A DNA stretch of 13,200 nt from UTPRO1 sp031400185 (GTDB taxonomy: Bacteria > Desulfobacterota > Binatia > UTPRO1): NCBI GenBank assembly GCA_031400185.1, contig JANNPN010000173.1, forward strand, positions 1-13,200, in the 5' to 3' direction. Each line of letters starts with the position of its first letter. The first letter of the stretch is position 1. Shown piece after piece: positions 1 to 7,169 of this stretch. The notes below the pieces were generated by a model, which ran no database searches, had not been told where the DNA came from, and worked only from the letters and a program-made list of their open reading frames with translations. A program made the position numbers and the translations under genes.

Positions 1-1
1 C

Positions 2-2815
2 CCACGCCCCCCACGCCAACCCGATCCCCAACATCCTGACCGGGCTGCGCCTGGTCGCGGGTGTGGTCATGTTCCTGATCCTGGCGGCAACGGAGGCCAC
101 ACCGCCGGAGTCCGATAGCATCCGGATACGCCGTTCGAGGCCCGCCATCCCCAAGGCTGCCGCCGTGGCGAGTGCCCGCGTGAGCAGCGCACTCGCGTGC
201 TTCCGGTCCTCACCCCTCGCACGCGCCAGCAACATCACGCCGTACTCGTACTCGCTGCTCGCGTGCCACGGCGACGCCCCCATGCTCGCGTGCTCCGCGA
301 GCGCCGCGGCGAAGTGGCCCTCGGCATCGGTCCAGCGCTCGAGCGTCGTCGCGAGCATCCCGAGATAGTGGGAAACGGCGCCGAAGTACGCGGCAGCGGG
401 GATGATCGTCGCGCACAGCCCGGCGCACGGCAGGAGGCAGTCGTAGAGCATGGCCGCGCTCGTCTGGTCGCGCAGCCGCACGGACGCTACGACGACTTGT
501 GCGAACGACACCATCGCATTGCAGTCGCGGGGAATGGTCCGGAACCTCTGCGCCGCCAGCGCATCGAGCTCGCGCCGCGCTCCGATCGTGTCGCCGGCTT
601 CGATGTAAGCGTGGGCCAGCATGCAGCGCACCCCCGGCGCTCCGGGGTGGAGGGTCGCCGCCATCTCGAAAAACGGGACCGCTTGGGCAAGCTCGCCACG
701 CAGAGAGAGCAACACGGACTGCAGGATCGGGACCGTGCCCGTGAGACCGGCGCGTTCTGCGAGCTCATTGAACCGCATCAACCGCTCGTCCGCCTCGGCG
801 AACCTGCCGGCGAGCGTCACCCGATTGACCTCCATGCCGCCGACGTAGAACTGCAGCATCGGCTCTTCGAAGGTCTCCGCGAAGCGCCGGCAGGCGTCGA
901 TCTCCACGCTCAACGCCGCGAGATTCTGCAGCTCCAGCATGGCGCTGGCCCGCCAGAGGTGCGCGCGAAAACGCAGGCGCGGGTCGTGCGTTGGACCGGC
1001 AAGCCTCAGCATCTCGTCGGCGACGGCGACCCGGGCGGCCTGATTCGTCATGCCCCATGTGCTCGTATGGAGGTCGTCGAGCGCGAAGAGCAGCAGCTCG
1101 TCGTCGCCGAGACGGCGCGCCATCGCGACCGCTCGTTCCGAGAGCGCAGCGCGCCGCTCGGGCACATCGATGAAGTAGAGCGCCGTCGCGAGCCGCCCCA
1201 CCAGGCGCGCGTGGAGGGGAGCATCTGCGTCGCCCCAGGCTGCCACCGCCTCTTCGAGGAGCCCCACCTGCACCTCGTCGAGGACCGCCCCTTCGCCCCA
1301 CGAGAACTCGGCGCCGTACGCGAGCGCGGCGCGACTCAACTGGTCGCGATCGCCGCGCCGCCGCGCGCTCGCGGCCGCGCGCAACACGCTCTCCTTGCCG
1401 GCCGCGACGTCTCCCGAGCGCCGCTGGGCCTCCCCGAGCGCGAGCAGCAGCTCGCACCGCGTCCGCTCGTCCAGGGGCTGGAGCCGATCGACCGCATCGA
1501 GGGCCAAGCGGTACTGCTTCACGGCCTCCTCGTAGGCGAGCAACGCCGCGGCGCGGTCGCCGGCCCGGCGCGCGAACTCGACGGTCCGCGGATCGTCGGC
1601 CGCCGCGAAATGCATCGCCAATTCGGCAAGTGGAGGGTCGGCATCCGGTCCCGTGACGGCGAGCAAGGCCGCAGCCGCGCGTCCATGCATCGTCAGCCGC
1701 TCCGAGCTCGCCACCTGGGCATACAGGACGTCACGGATCAGGACGTGCGTGAAGCGGAGCCATCCGGGCCGTTCCGGAAACTCCTCGAGCACGCGGATGG
1801 CGATCGCCTCGTCGAGGGCGGCGAGCGCGACCGGTGTCTCGCCGTCGCTCGATTGCATGAGCGCATCGCGCCGGAAGGCGCGCCCGAAGACCGCGGCCCG
1901 AGCGAGCACGCCGCGAGCGGCCGGTGAGAGCTCCGCCAGACGATTTCCGATTGCGGCCTGCACCGCCGTCGGAATCGCCACGCGACTGACCGTCACCCGA
2001 TCGTCGCCTCCGGGCAGGCGGCTCGCCAACATGCTCGTCACCTGCGTCACGAACAGGGGGTTGCCTTCGGTGCGATCGTACACCGTGTCGATGAGCTCCG
2101 ACGGCGGCGAGCCGAGGACGCGCCGCATGTACTCCGCGACGTCCGGACGCTCCAGCCCGTGGAGCAGGAGGTAGGTCGTGTGGCGCTCACGGACGAGCTC
2201 GCCGAGCGTGGTGGCGAGCGGCTGGCCGCTCGTGAGGGCGACGTCGCGGAGCGTCCCGACGACGAGCACGCGAAGGTGCGACGACTCGCGCGCGAGGAAC
2301 TGCAGCAAGAGCAATGACGGCAGATCGGCACCGTGGAGATCCTCGAGCACGAGCACGACCGGCGTCTGGTCGGCGGTGCGCCGCAGCAGCCCCGTCACCG
2401 CGTCGAAGAGCCGGAAGCGCGCCGCCCCAGGATCGGCGAGGGTGGATCGCTCCACGGCGTCCGCCGTCGCGTCGACCAGCTCGGGGCAGAGTTGCGCGAG
2501 GACCGCCGCGTCGGCGCCGACGAGCGCGCGCCTGGTCGCCGCGTCGTGGGCGCGCACGAACCCCCGCAACACCTGGATCCACGGCCAGAACGCCGGGGCG
2601 CCTTCCTCCTCGTAGCAGCGGCCGACGAGCACCGTCGCGCCCGCGCGCTTCGCACGCCGCGCGACCTCGTCGGTCGTGCGGCTCTTCCCGATGCCCGGCT
2701 CGCCGGCGAGCAGCACCAGCTGACCCTGCCCGTCCGATGCAGCAGCGAGGGCATGATCGAGCACGACGATCTCCTGCGTGCGTCCGACGAATATGTCCCG
2801 GGGAGGCGAGCCCAT
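2..2815 (-). CDS. Large AAA/STAND-type ATPase regulator with helical-repeat C-terminus (partial at left edge)
   Basis: The minus-strand frame starting at ATG 2815-2813 has no stop down to the window edge, giving about 938 codons. An in-frame TAA lies 24 nt upstream and no other usual start codon follows it, so this ATG decides the start; no clear ribosome binding site is visible. Residues 7-16 (DIFVGRTQEI) are the entry motif of STAND/LuxR-type ATPases. Walker A is GEPGIGKS at residues 38-45, the family motif APAFWPW is near 73-79, and a Walker B (VVLVLEDLH) is near 153-161. A GNPLFV-type motif follows near residue 250. The second half is Ala/Leu/Arg-rich with repeating helical periodicity, typical of TPR-like sensor regions. 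Proteins of this kind are signal-responsive ATP-binding regulators, often but not always ending in a LuxR DNA-binding domain; none is visible here. The last ~33 codons (positions 1-100) are probably not native because that DNA reads as a phosphatidyltransferase on the other strand. The true C-terminus is unknown. Confidence 0.82.
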   Translation of the reverse strand, partial: MGSPPRDIFVGRTQEIVVLDHALAAASDGQGQLVLLAGEPGIGKSRTTDEVARRAKRAGATVLVGRCYEEEGAPAFWPWIQVLRGFVRAHDAATRRALVGADAAVLAQLCPELVDATADAVERSTLADPGAARFRLFDAVTGLLRRTADQTPVVLVLEDLHGADLPSLLLLQFLARESSHLRVLVVGTLRDVALTSGQPLATTLGELVRERHTTYLLLHGLERPDVAEYMRRVLGSPPSELIDTVYDRTEGNPLFVTQVTSMLASRLPGGDDRVTVSRVAIPTAVQAAIGNRLAELSPAARGVLARAAVFGRAFRRDALMQSSDGETPVALAALDEAIAIRVLEEFPERPGWLRFTHVLIRDVLYAQVASSERLTMHGRAAAALLAVTGPDADPPLAELAMHFAAADDPRTVEFARRAGDRAAALLAYEEAVKQYRLALDAVDRLQPLDERTRCELLLALGEAQRRSGDVAAGKESVLRAAASARRRGDRDQLSRAALAYGAEFSWGEGAVLDEVQVGLLEEAVAAWGDADAPLHARLVGRLATALYFIDVPERRAALSERAVAMARRLGDDELLLFALDDLHTSTWGMTNQAARVAVADEMLRLAGPTHDPRLRFRAHLWRASAMLELQNLAALSVEIDACRRFAETFEEPMLQFYVGGMEVNRVTLAGRFAEADERLMRFNELAERAGLTGTVPILQSVLLSLRGELAQAVPFFEMAATLHPGAPGVRCMLAHAYIEAGDTIGARRELDALAAQRFRTIPRDCNAMVSFAQVVVASVRLRDQTSAAMLYDCLLPCAGLCATIIPAAAYFGAVSHYLGMLATTLERWTDAEGHFAAALAEHASMGASPWHASSEYEYGVMLLARARGEDRKHASALLTRALATAAALGMAGLERRIRMLSDSGGVASVAARIRNMTTPATRRSPVRMLGIGLAWGAW
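3..101 (+). CDS. N-terminal fragment of a CDP-alcohol phosphatidyltransferase (PgsA-like)
   Basis: Reading frame 3 of the plus strand from the left edge gives a peptide containing IPNILTGLRLVAGVVMF followed by more hydrophobic residues. The pattern PN-hLT-hR and then a membrane helix is the standard start of PgsA-type enzymes, which make phosphatidylglycerol phosphate from CDP-diacylglycerol in the inner membrane. The similarity stops at about position 95-101. Beyond it the frame stays open to 368 but encodes an Arg/Pro/Ala-rich peptide that is only the antisense of the ATPase gene on the minus strand. The catalytic CDP-OH-P motif (DG-x2-AR-x8-G-x3-D-x3-D) is absent. The fragment is therefore cut off, by rearrangement or by chimeric assembly at a contig end. 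The family recognition rests on about 25 residues. Confidence 0.5.
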
Positions 2816-2876
2816 ATGGGCGAGTCGCCGAATTACTTACTGCACTCCGTGGCGCCGAACCAAGCGTGAAAGGCCG

Positions 2877-3251
2877 TCACTCTCTCCAAACGATCGGATG
2901 GCGCGGATCAGGAGTGTACGAGCAGAAGTAGCCGCGCCGAATCGTCGCACGCAGATGCGTGCCCAACGCCGGGTGCATCGCGCTCAAACGCTCGATGGCG
3001 CCGCCGAGACCTTTGGTGACCGACAGACGCGCGCGCTCAACGGCAGGTCCGGCCGTCGTAGGCTCGCGCGGCGCTGCCCCATCGAGCGCGAGCGCGGCGC
3101 TCTGCACGGCAGTGGCGTGCAGAGCTGCGCCAGGATGGCGCAGCAGTGACGCCACGTACCGCACGCCGCGGCTGTCGCGCACGCGCGCCACCCGGCCATC
3201 GAAGTCGAAGGTCCAATAGTCGCCTTCACGGCGACAGATGCATTCCTCCAT
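2877..3251 (-). CDS. Small partner protein of the STAND ATPase (124 aa, unnamed domain)
   Basis: This 124-residue protein opens with an E-C-x-C-R-R-E-G-D-Y-W-T block, then RVARVRDSRGVRYVASLLRHPG (residues about 20-41), an ERARLSVTKG segment near 78-87, HPALGTHLRATI near 94-105, and GYFCSYTPDP near the end. From memory, this same order (EGDYWT, RDxKGLRYLAxLLRHPG, ERARxxVT, LGxHLxxxIxTGxFCxYxPDP) recurs in many high-GC bacteria. It occurs there as a stand-alone protein or fused to large ATPase/LuxR-type regulators. I know no assigned biochemical function. It lies 61 bp upstream of the ATPase on the same strand, probably co-transcribed, which fits a split version of a fused regulator. No signal peptide or membrane helix is visible, so it is probably cytoplasmic. 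The ATG at 3251 has only a weak ribosome binding site. Confidence 0.72.
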   Translation of the reverse strand: MEECICRREGDYWTFDFDGRVARVRDSRGVRYVASLLRHPGAALHATAVQSAALALDGAAPREPTTAGPAVERARLSVTKGLGGAIERLSAMHPALGTHLRATIRRGYFCSYTPDPRHPIVWRE

Positions 3252-3276
3252 GACGTCTTACGCAAAGGAGCGTGCT

Positions 3277-3304
3277 CTTCGACTGCACAATTGTGCAGTC
3301 GAAG
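3277..3304. promoter_or_regulatory. Perfect 28-bp palindrome in a divergent promoter region (possible operator)
   Basis: The half-site CTTCGACTGCACAA is followed directly by its exact reverse complement, with no spacer. After one T/T mismatch (3276/3305) the symmetry resumes for six more bases on each side (GCGTGC at 3270-3275, GCACGC at 3306-3311). A further 7-bp inverted pair (TCTTACG upstream, CGTAAGA downstream) sits at nearly equal distances. The element lies in the 115-bp gap between the divergent genes starting at 3251 (minus) and 3367 (plus), where a dimeric regulator could control both. No T-tract follows in either direction, so a simple terminator is unlikely. I see no convincing -10/-35 boxes. 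Confidence 0.6.
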
Positions 3305-3366
3305 TGCACGCATCTCTGACGTAAGAGGTGCCCACCCACCAAACTTTTCGCAGCTAAGGAGGAAAC

Positions 3367-3825
3367 ATGAAGAGAACCTACTCACTCGCGGCGATCGCGA
3401 GCCTCGTGCTCTGGGGGTCCGTCGCGCTCGCCAGCGTCGGAAACAAGGTCGACGGTCATCTGTACACCATCCCCGGCGTGCTTCACACGTCGTACCTCGT
3501 CACGGTCTTTCAGTGTACAAATTCCTACCCGACCGGCTTCGGCTCGATCACTTGGACTGTCGAGATCTTCGACGCTGCCGGGCAGCCCGCAGGGTCGGCG
3601 ACCCATACCATGGGGGGTGGCGCTACCGGGGTGATCACGACGGGGCCGATCCTCAGTCTCGCCCCCAACGCCCAGGCGAGCGTTCCCTTGGGTACGCAGG
3701 GAGTCGCGCGCATCATCGGGGACAAGAAGCTTCTTTGTTCGGCATATGTCACCTCCCCGAACTCCGTGCCCGGCTACATGAACTCGCTTCCGGTGCTCTC
3801 CAAGAACAAACAGAAGGGCAATTGA
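3367..3825 (+). CDS. Secreted protein of unknown function (152 aa), first of a three-gene export cluster
   Basis: A near-perfect Shine-Dalgarno AAGGAGG (3356-3362) lies four bases before the ATG. The N-terminus is a classical Sec signal peptide: MKR, a hydrophobic core, then VALA with likely cleavage after residue 22. The mature protein has two cysteines (in VFQCTN and KKLLCSAYV) that could form one disulfide. It alternates short beta-like segments (SITWTVEIFD, GVITTGPI, GVARIIGDK). The order FxCTN, then VEIFDAAG, then ARIIGDKKLLCSA resembles secreted hypothetical proteins I recall from high-GC soil bacteria with a compact beta-sandwich-like pattern; no function is assigned. The next gene follows after 48 bp with the same orientation and a similar ribosome binding site. 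It was probably expressed from a promoter near the upstream palindrome. Confidence 0.82.
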   Translation: MKRTYSLAAIASLVLWGSVALASVGNKVDGHLYTIPGVLHTSYLVTVFQCTNSYPTGFGSITWTVEIFDAAGQPAGSATHTMGGGATGVITTGPILSLAPNAQASVPLGTQGVARIIGDKKLLCSAYVTSPNSVPGYMNSLPVLSKNKQKGN

Positions 3826-3873
3826 GCATCTTACTGGAACGCCCACCAACCACGTCACTAGGAGGATAGCCTT

Positions 3874-4359
3874 ATGAAGCGATCTCGATTCAGTTCGTGG
3901 ACCATCGGAGCACTCTGTTCCGTATGCGTGACGCTGAACGCCGGCCCCGCGCACGCGATCACGAGCTCATTCTCCGGTAAAACTCTCGCGCTCTATTCCG
4001 AAATGGCCCTTCTGAGCCCGGGACCGTACACGGCCACGATCCTCAAAGGGAAGAAAAAGAACGTGCTCGTCATCGACGTGACGATCTCACGCGCCGGCAC
4101 GCAGCTGTGCATCAACTCCGTGACGGTGAATGGCCTGCTCGCCAACCCGACCACCGGCGCGGTCAATGTGGTCTGTACCGGTGTGACTACCGAGTTCATG
4201 AGCCAAACGATCAGCGCCACGTATTGGCTCGACATCGATCAGGCGGAGACGGCTTCGCCGGGCGGGTTCTACAACGTGCCCCTGAACGTCGCCGTCGCCG
4301 CCTCGTCCGACGGAGGTGGTCAGAGCGCTTCGATCGTCGTCCGCATGGAGAAGAAATGA
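3874..4359 (+). CDS. Secreted protein of unknown function (161 aa)
   Basis: The start is set by AGGAGG (3860-3865) eight bases before the ATG. Residues 1-28 form a Sec signal peptide ending in GPAHA. The mature part is Ser/Thr/Val-rich with alternating beta-strand-like segments, including a basic KGKKKN turn followed by VLVIDVTIS, and then CINSVTVNG and VVCTGVTTEF, which carry the two cysteines of the mature protein. The C-terminus ends in VRMEKK. There are no membrane helices after the signal, no metal-binding or catalytic motif, and no lipobox. I do not recognise a family. The position between two other Sec-exported proteins, with short gaps (48 and 36 bp), suggests one transcript and a shared extracytoplasmic location. 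The codons are as GC-rich at third positions as in the neighbours. Confidence 0.82.
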   Translation: MKRSRFSSWTIGALCSVCVTLNAGPAHAITSSFSGKTLALYSEMALLSPGPYTATILKGKKKNVLVIDVTISRAGTQLCINSVTVNGLLANPTTGAVNVVCTGVTTEFMSQTISATYWLDIDQAETASPGGFYNVPLNVAVAASSDGGGQSASIVVRMEKK

Positions 4360-4395
4360 TGGCTGTGGAGCCATCGGCCCGTAGGAGGAATCGTC

Positions 4396-5382
4396 ATGAG
4401 TAAAAGCATCTGGGTGTCACTGATCGGCGCACTCACGTGCGTGCTCGTCGCCGCCCCGCCCGTGCTCGCCGGCGACGTCAAGCTGCTGAAGCAGCCGTCG
4501 ACGTTCCCGTTGGTCATCGGCGCGGCCGGGAGCTACCGTCTGAAGAGCAACATCACGGTACCCGACGCAAACACGACGGCGATCCAGATCACGACGAACG
4601 ACGTCACGCTGGACCTCAACGGCTATCGTATCTTCGGGCCGACGACGTGCGGGGGGAATCCGCAGAGCTGTACGCCCATGGGCGGCGGTATCGGCATCAA
4701 CGCGGCCGGATTCACTGTCGTGATCCGCAACGGCACCATCCGAGGCATGGGCAACGCCGGAATACTGATGACGGGCGGGCGAGTGGAGAACGTCGTGGCT
4801 ACGCACAATGGCGGCGACGGCCTCTTTGTGGGTCGGGCGATCGTCACCGGATGCACGGCCACCGAGAACGGCGGCGCGGGTGTCGCCGGAAGCGAGCTCA
4901 TCGTGACCGGATCGCTGATGGCGCTGAACACGGGCGCCGGCGTCCTGGCGAACGGCGTTGCGCTCGGCAACGTGGTCTACGCCAACGGTCAGGGGGAGGC
5001 CTTCGGTCCCGGCATCGCCGGCAATGGGGTCGTGATCGCCAACGTCGTGCAGGGCAATTTCTCGGACGGGGTGGCCGGCGGCGCCGGCACGGTGGTCAAC
5101 AACTACGTCCACGGCAACGGCGGCGCCGGCATCTCGAACGGCGACGGGCTCGTCGCCGGCAACGCCCTCGTCGTGAACTCTGGCGACGGCGTCTCGGCGT
5201 CCTTTGCGGGCACGACGTCCGTGATCGGCAACGCCGTCGTCTCCAACGGCGGATTCGGTCTCTCTCTCGGGGTCGGCAATGCCTTCGAGACCAACGCATT
5301 GCTCGGCAACACGGCAGGAACGGTGACCGGCGGCGTCGCGATGGGAACCAACGTGTGCGACGGCAGTACGACGTGTCCGTAG
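4396..5382 (+). CDS. Exported right-handed parallel beta-helix (NosD/pectate-lyase-like) repeat protein
   Basis: The start is set by AGGAGG (4383-4388), seven bases before the ATG. A Sec signal peptide spans residues 1-25 (ending PPVLA). The N-terminal mature region has the pattern typical of polysaccharide-type beta-helix proteins: GSYRLKSNITV, then NDVTLDLNGYRIFGP, then VVIRNGTIRGMGNAGI. From about residue 130 to 320 the sequence consists of repeated turns rich in N-G-G, NGxGV and GNxVxxN motifs, as expected for stacked parallel beta-helix coils. Such domains bind or cleave polysaccharides or serve as surface scaffolds. No catalytic residues of a known lyase are evident, so an enzymatic role is not supported. 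A CGGNPQSC insertion could carry a disulfide, and a second Cys pair sits at the C-terminus (NVCDGSTTCP). It is the third exported protein in this probable operon. Confidence 0.85.
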   Translation: MSKSIWVSLIGALTCVLVAAPPVLAGDVKLLKQPSTFPLVIGAAGSYRLKSNITVPDANTTAIQITTNDVTLDLNGYRIFGPTTCGGNPQSCTPMGGGIGINAAGFTVVIRNGTIRGMGNAGILMTGGRVENVVATHNGGDGLFVGRAIVTGCTATENGGAGVAGSELIVTGSLMALNTGAGVLANGVALGNVVYANGQGEAFGPGIAGNGVVIANVVQGNFSDGVAGGAGTVVNNYVHGNGGAGISNGDGLVAGNALVVNSGDGVSASFAGTTSVIGNAVVSNGGFGLSLGVGNAFETNALLGNTAGTVTGGVAMGTNVCDGSTTCP

Positions 5383-5405
5383 CCTGGTTCAGAGGAGTAC
5401 ATCCC

Positions 5406-5754
5406 ATGCGCATGGCGTTCACGGCTGCCATCCTGGCGTCGACGGCGATCGCGGGAACCACGACAGGCAACCTGACCGGCCGCCCCGGCGGGCGACGACT
5501 CGCTCAGTGGTAAGGGCACCTTCACGCTGGCCCCGCCGCTCACCGTCGGCGATCTCGATCCGCTCACGCGCGGCCTGCAGCTCGCCCTGCGGCGGAGCGC
5601 GGGCGGAAAAGCCGTAGCGGCACCGCGAGCCCCGTGCGCCAAGGTGGCGCACGGGCGCAGCTGGACTTCTCACGCGCGGCTCAGGCATGAGCAGATCCTC
5701 TGCGCGGGGCTGGTCGCTCACTCACGCGTCGAAGACGGGACGGACGATGCGTGA
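5406..5754 (+). pseudogene. Frameshifted gene for a small secreted protein
   Basis: A good ribosome binding site (GAGGAG, 5392-5397) and ATG at 5406 open a signal-peptide-like sequence (MRMAFTAAILASTAIAG), but this frame stops at TAA 5511-5513 after 35 codons. From 5476 to about 5592 the next frame (+1) continues with strong GC third-position bias and reads plausibly as a mature domain: AAPAGDDSLSGKGTFTLAPP, then LTVGDLDPLTRG. The switch must lie between about 5450 and 5480, because the second frame has a TGA at 5473. The second frame stays open to TGA 5752-5754, overlapping the start of the next gene, but its codon bias fades after ~5592. I read this as a broken, possibly truncated gene. A sequencing indel is the main alternative. 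Function is unknown. Confidence 0.45.
5631..5655 (+). terminator. 11-bp hairpin with 3-nt loop (possible terminator without U-tract)
   Basis: CCCGTGCGCCA (5631-5641) and TGGCGCACGGG (5645-5655) are perfect reverse complements around the loop AGG. The stem is strong enough to end or slow transcription of the secreted-protein cluster. However, no run of T follows on either strand, and the second frame of the broken gene runs through it. It could equally be a processing or mRNA-stability element. Confidence 0.35.
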
Positions 5755-6958
5755 GCTCCGAGAGACGTGGGCGCACTGCCGGTGCACCGCGATCGTATTC
5801 TGCCTCGCGCTCGCCATCGGCTGCGGCGACGGCAACGACAACGCGGCGACTCGCGCAGCGACACCGACGCCGTCCGCGACTGCGTCACCCGCCCCGCGCC
5901 CGTGCCCCGCTCGCCTCGACCTGCACGTCGACGGTGCGGGCGTCGACCTCGATCTCGGCGCGACCGGGATCGCCTACGACGTGCCGTTGAACGAGGGCAT
6001 CACGCTGCCGCTCGCGGCCGCCTGCGACGGCGCGGACGCCGACTGCGGCCAGTGCACCCTGACCGCTGCCGCCGTCGAGGCCGGCGAGCGTTCACGACGC
6101 CGATGCGCCGGCGACTCTCGTGTCATCTGCAACGCCGACGACGAATGCCCGAGCGGACCATGCATCGATTTCTTCGGTCCCCCGTTCGGCGTCACGACCG
6201 GCGGCGCAACATCGTGTACGCGAAACCGCCTCGTGAGCGTCGGACCGGGGAGCTACGAACCCGGATCGGGATCGCTCGCGCTCCCGATCGCGCTCCGCTG
6301 GACCTTCTTCACCAACCCCGAACCCGAACGCCCGTGCCCGCTCTGCGGCGGCGCCAACCTCGGCGATCCGGGCGTCTGCGACGGCGGGCCGCACGACGGC
6401 GAAAGCTGTGTCGTCGACGGCACCGATGCGCTGTTCGGCAACACCAGCTACGACTGTCCGCCGCATACCGGCGGCGAGCTCGGCTCCTTCGACCTCGTGA
6501 TGACCCTCACCACGGCAACGAGCACGCTCGAGCCCGTCCACACGTGCACGGCCGAGCTGTCGGCTGAGCTGCGCTGCTACTGCGACGGTCAAGTCATCGT
6601 GAATACGTGCAGCGAGTCGACCTGTAGCTCCGGAAGCGCCCCGGATGACGTCTGCGCGGCGGGACCCGTCGACGGCTTTTGCACACGCGAGCGATTCCGC
6701 GGCTGCCTCAGCAACGCCGACTGCCCGGCGCCAGACGATCACTGCGCGTTCCGCCCGCGCGAGTGTCTGGGAGCCGCCGACGAGGCCGCCGGCGCCGTCT
6801 CGCCGATCCACGCCATGGGCACCATCGATCCCGAGCATCCGGTTCTCGTCGCGGCCTTCTGTGTCCCCGCCGCGAGCGCCGCAGGCCCGAACCAGGGCCT
6901 TGGCCTCCCCGGGCCAGCGGTCCTGCGAATGCCGGTCCGCGTGGAAACTGTGCCGTAG
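5747..6958 (+). CDS. Cys-rich lipoprotein of unknown function
   Basis: The frame is open from an upstream ATG at 5687, but the ATG at 5747 is preferred. It places a basic-hydrophobic stretch (residues 1-25) directly before LAIGC, a lipobox with the acylated Cys at about residue 26. Starting at 5747 gives 403 residues. After the lipobox comes a flexible Thr/Pro/Ala-rich linker (ATPTPSATASPAPRP), then a beta-rich domain with many paired cysteines: CDGADADCGQC near 95-105, CNADDECPSGPC near 125-136, CPLCGG near 200, and further clusters near 280 and 340. Phrases such as 'CNADDECPSGPCIDFFGPPF' and 'CDGGPHDGESC' recall a family of lineage-specific secreted proteins in high-GC uncultured bacteria; no function is known to me. 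It is probably anchored in the outer membrane, facing the periplasm or surface. Its ATG overlaps the end of the second frame of the broken upstream gene (ATGCGTGA). Confidence 0.8.
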   Translation: MRELRETWAHCRCTAIVFCLALAIGCGDGNDNAATRAATPTPSATASPAPRPCPARLDLHVDGAGVDLDLGATGIAYDVPLNEGITLPLAAACDGADADCGQCTLTAAAVEAGERSRRRCAGDSRVICNADDECPSGPCIDFFGPPFGVTTGGATSCTRNRLVSVGPGSYEPGSGSLALPIALRWTFFTNPEPERPCPLCGGANLGDPGVCDGGPHDGESCVVDGTDALFGNTSYDCPPHTGGELGSFDLVMTLTTATSTLEPVHTCTAELSAELRCYCDGQVIVNTCSESTCSSGSAPDDVCAAGPVDGFCTRERFRGCLSNADCPAPDDHCAFRPRECLGAADEAAGAVSPIHAMGTIDPEHPVLVAAFCVPAASAAGPNQGLGLPGPAVLRMPVRVETVP

Positions 6959-6971
6959 CATGCGAGGATGA

Positions 6972-7117
6972 GGCAGCAGGCCGGCGGGTCGGGGATGGCT
7001 TCGGGGGAGCCGCACGTCGCGTGTGCGCACGCCAGCGAGGCACCTGCGGGCAGTACGCGCTTCGGTGCCCGGAACCCGGCGACCGTCGAAGCCATCCCCG
7101 ACCCGCTGCTTGCTGCC
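6972..7117. repeat. Long inverted repeat (~31-bp arms, 146-bp element)
   Basis: GGGTCGGGGATGGCTTCG (6986-7003) recurs as its exact reverse complement at 7087-7104, an 18-bp perfect match. Outward, GGCAGCA (6972-6978) pairs with TGCTGCC (7111-7117) after a short imperfect stretch, so each arm is about 31-32 bp. The 83 bp between the arms are GC-rich with smaller internal complementarity and no credible gene. The element sits between the lipoprotein stop and the ilv leader. It could be a small non-autonomous mobile element (MITE-like), a structured RNA or a composite terminator. I see no target-site duplication and no second copy in the window. Confidence 0.6.
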
Positions 7118-7169
7118 ACCATTGATTTCGGCTTGCCTCGCGCCGCGCGCCCATAGTAGCTTCGCGCCA

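Noticed and set aside
197..1927. 576-codon plus-strand open frame
   Set aside because: It is the antisense of the minus-strand ATPase, with an Arg/His/Glu-rich composition and no family motif. The minus frame has Walker motifs and is open throughout.
6968..7156. 62-codon plus-strand frame after the lipoprotein gene
   Set aside because: It lies almost entirely within the inverted-repeat element and lacks a ribosome binding site or recognisable sequence.
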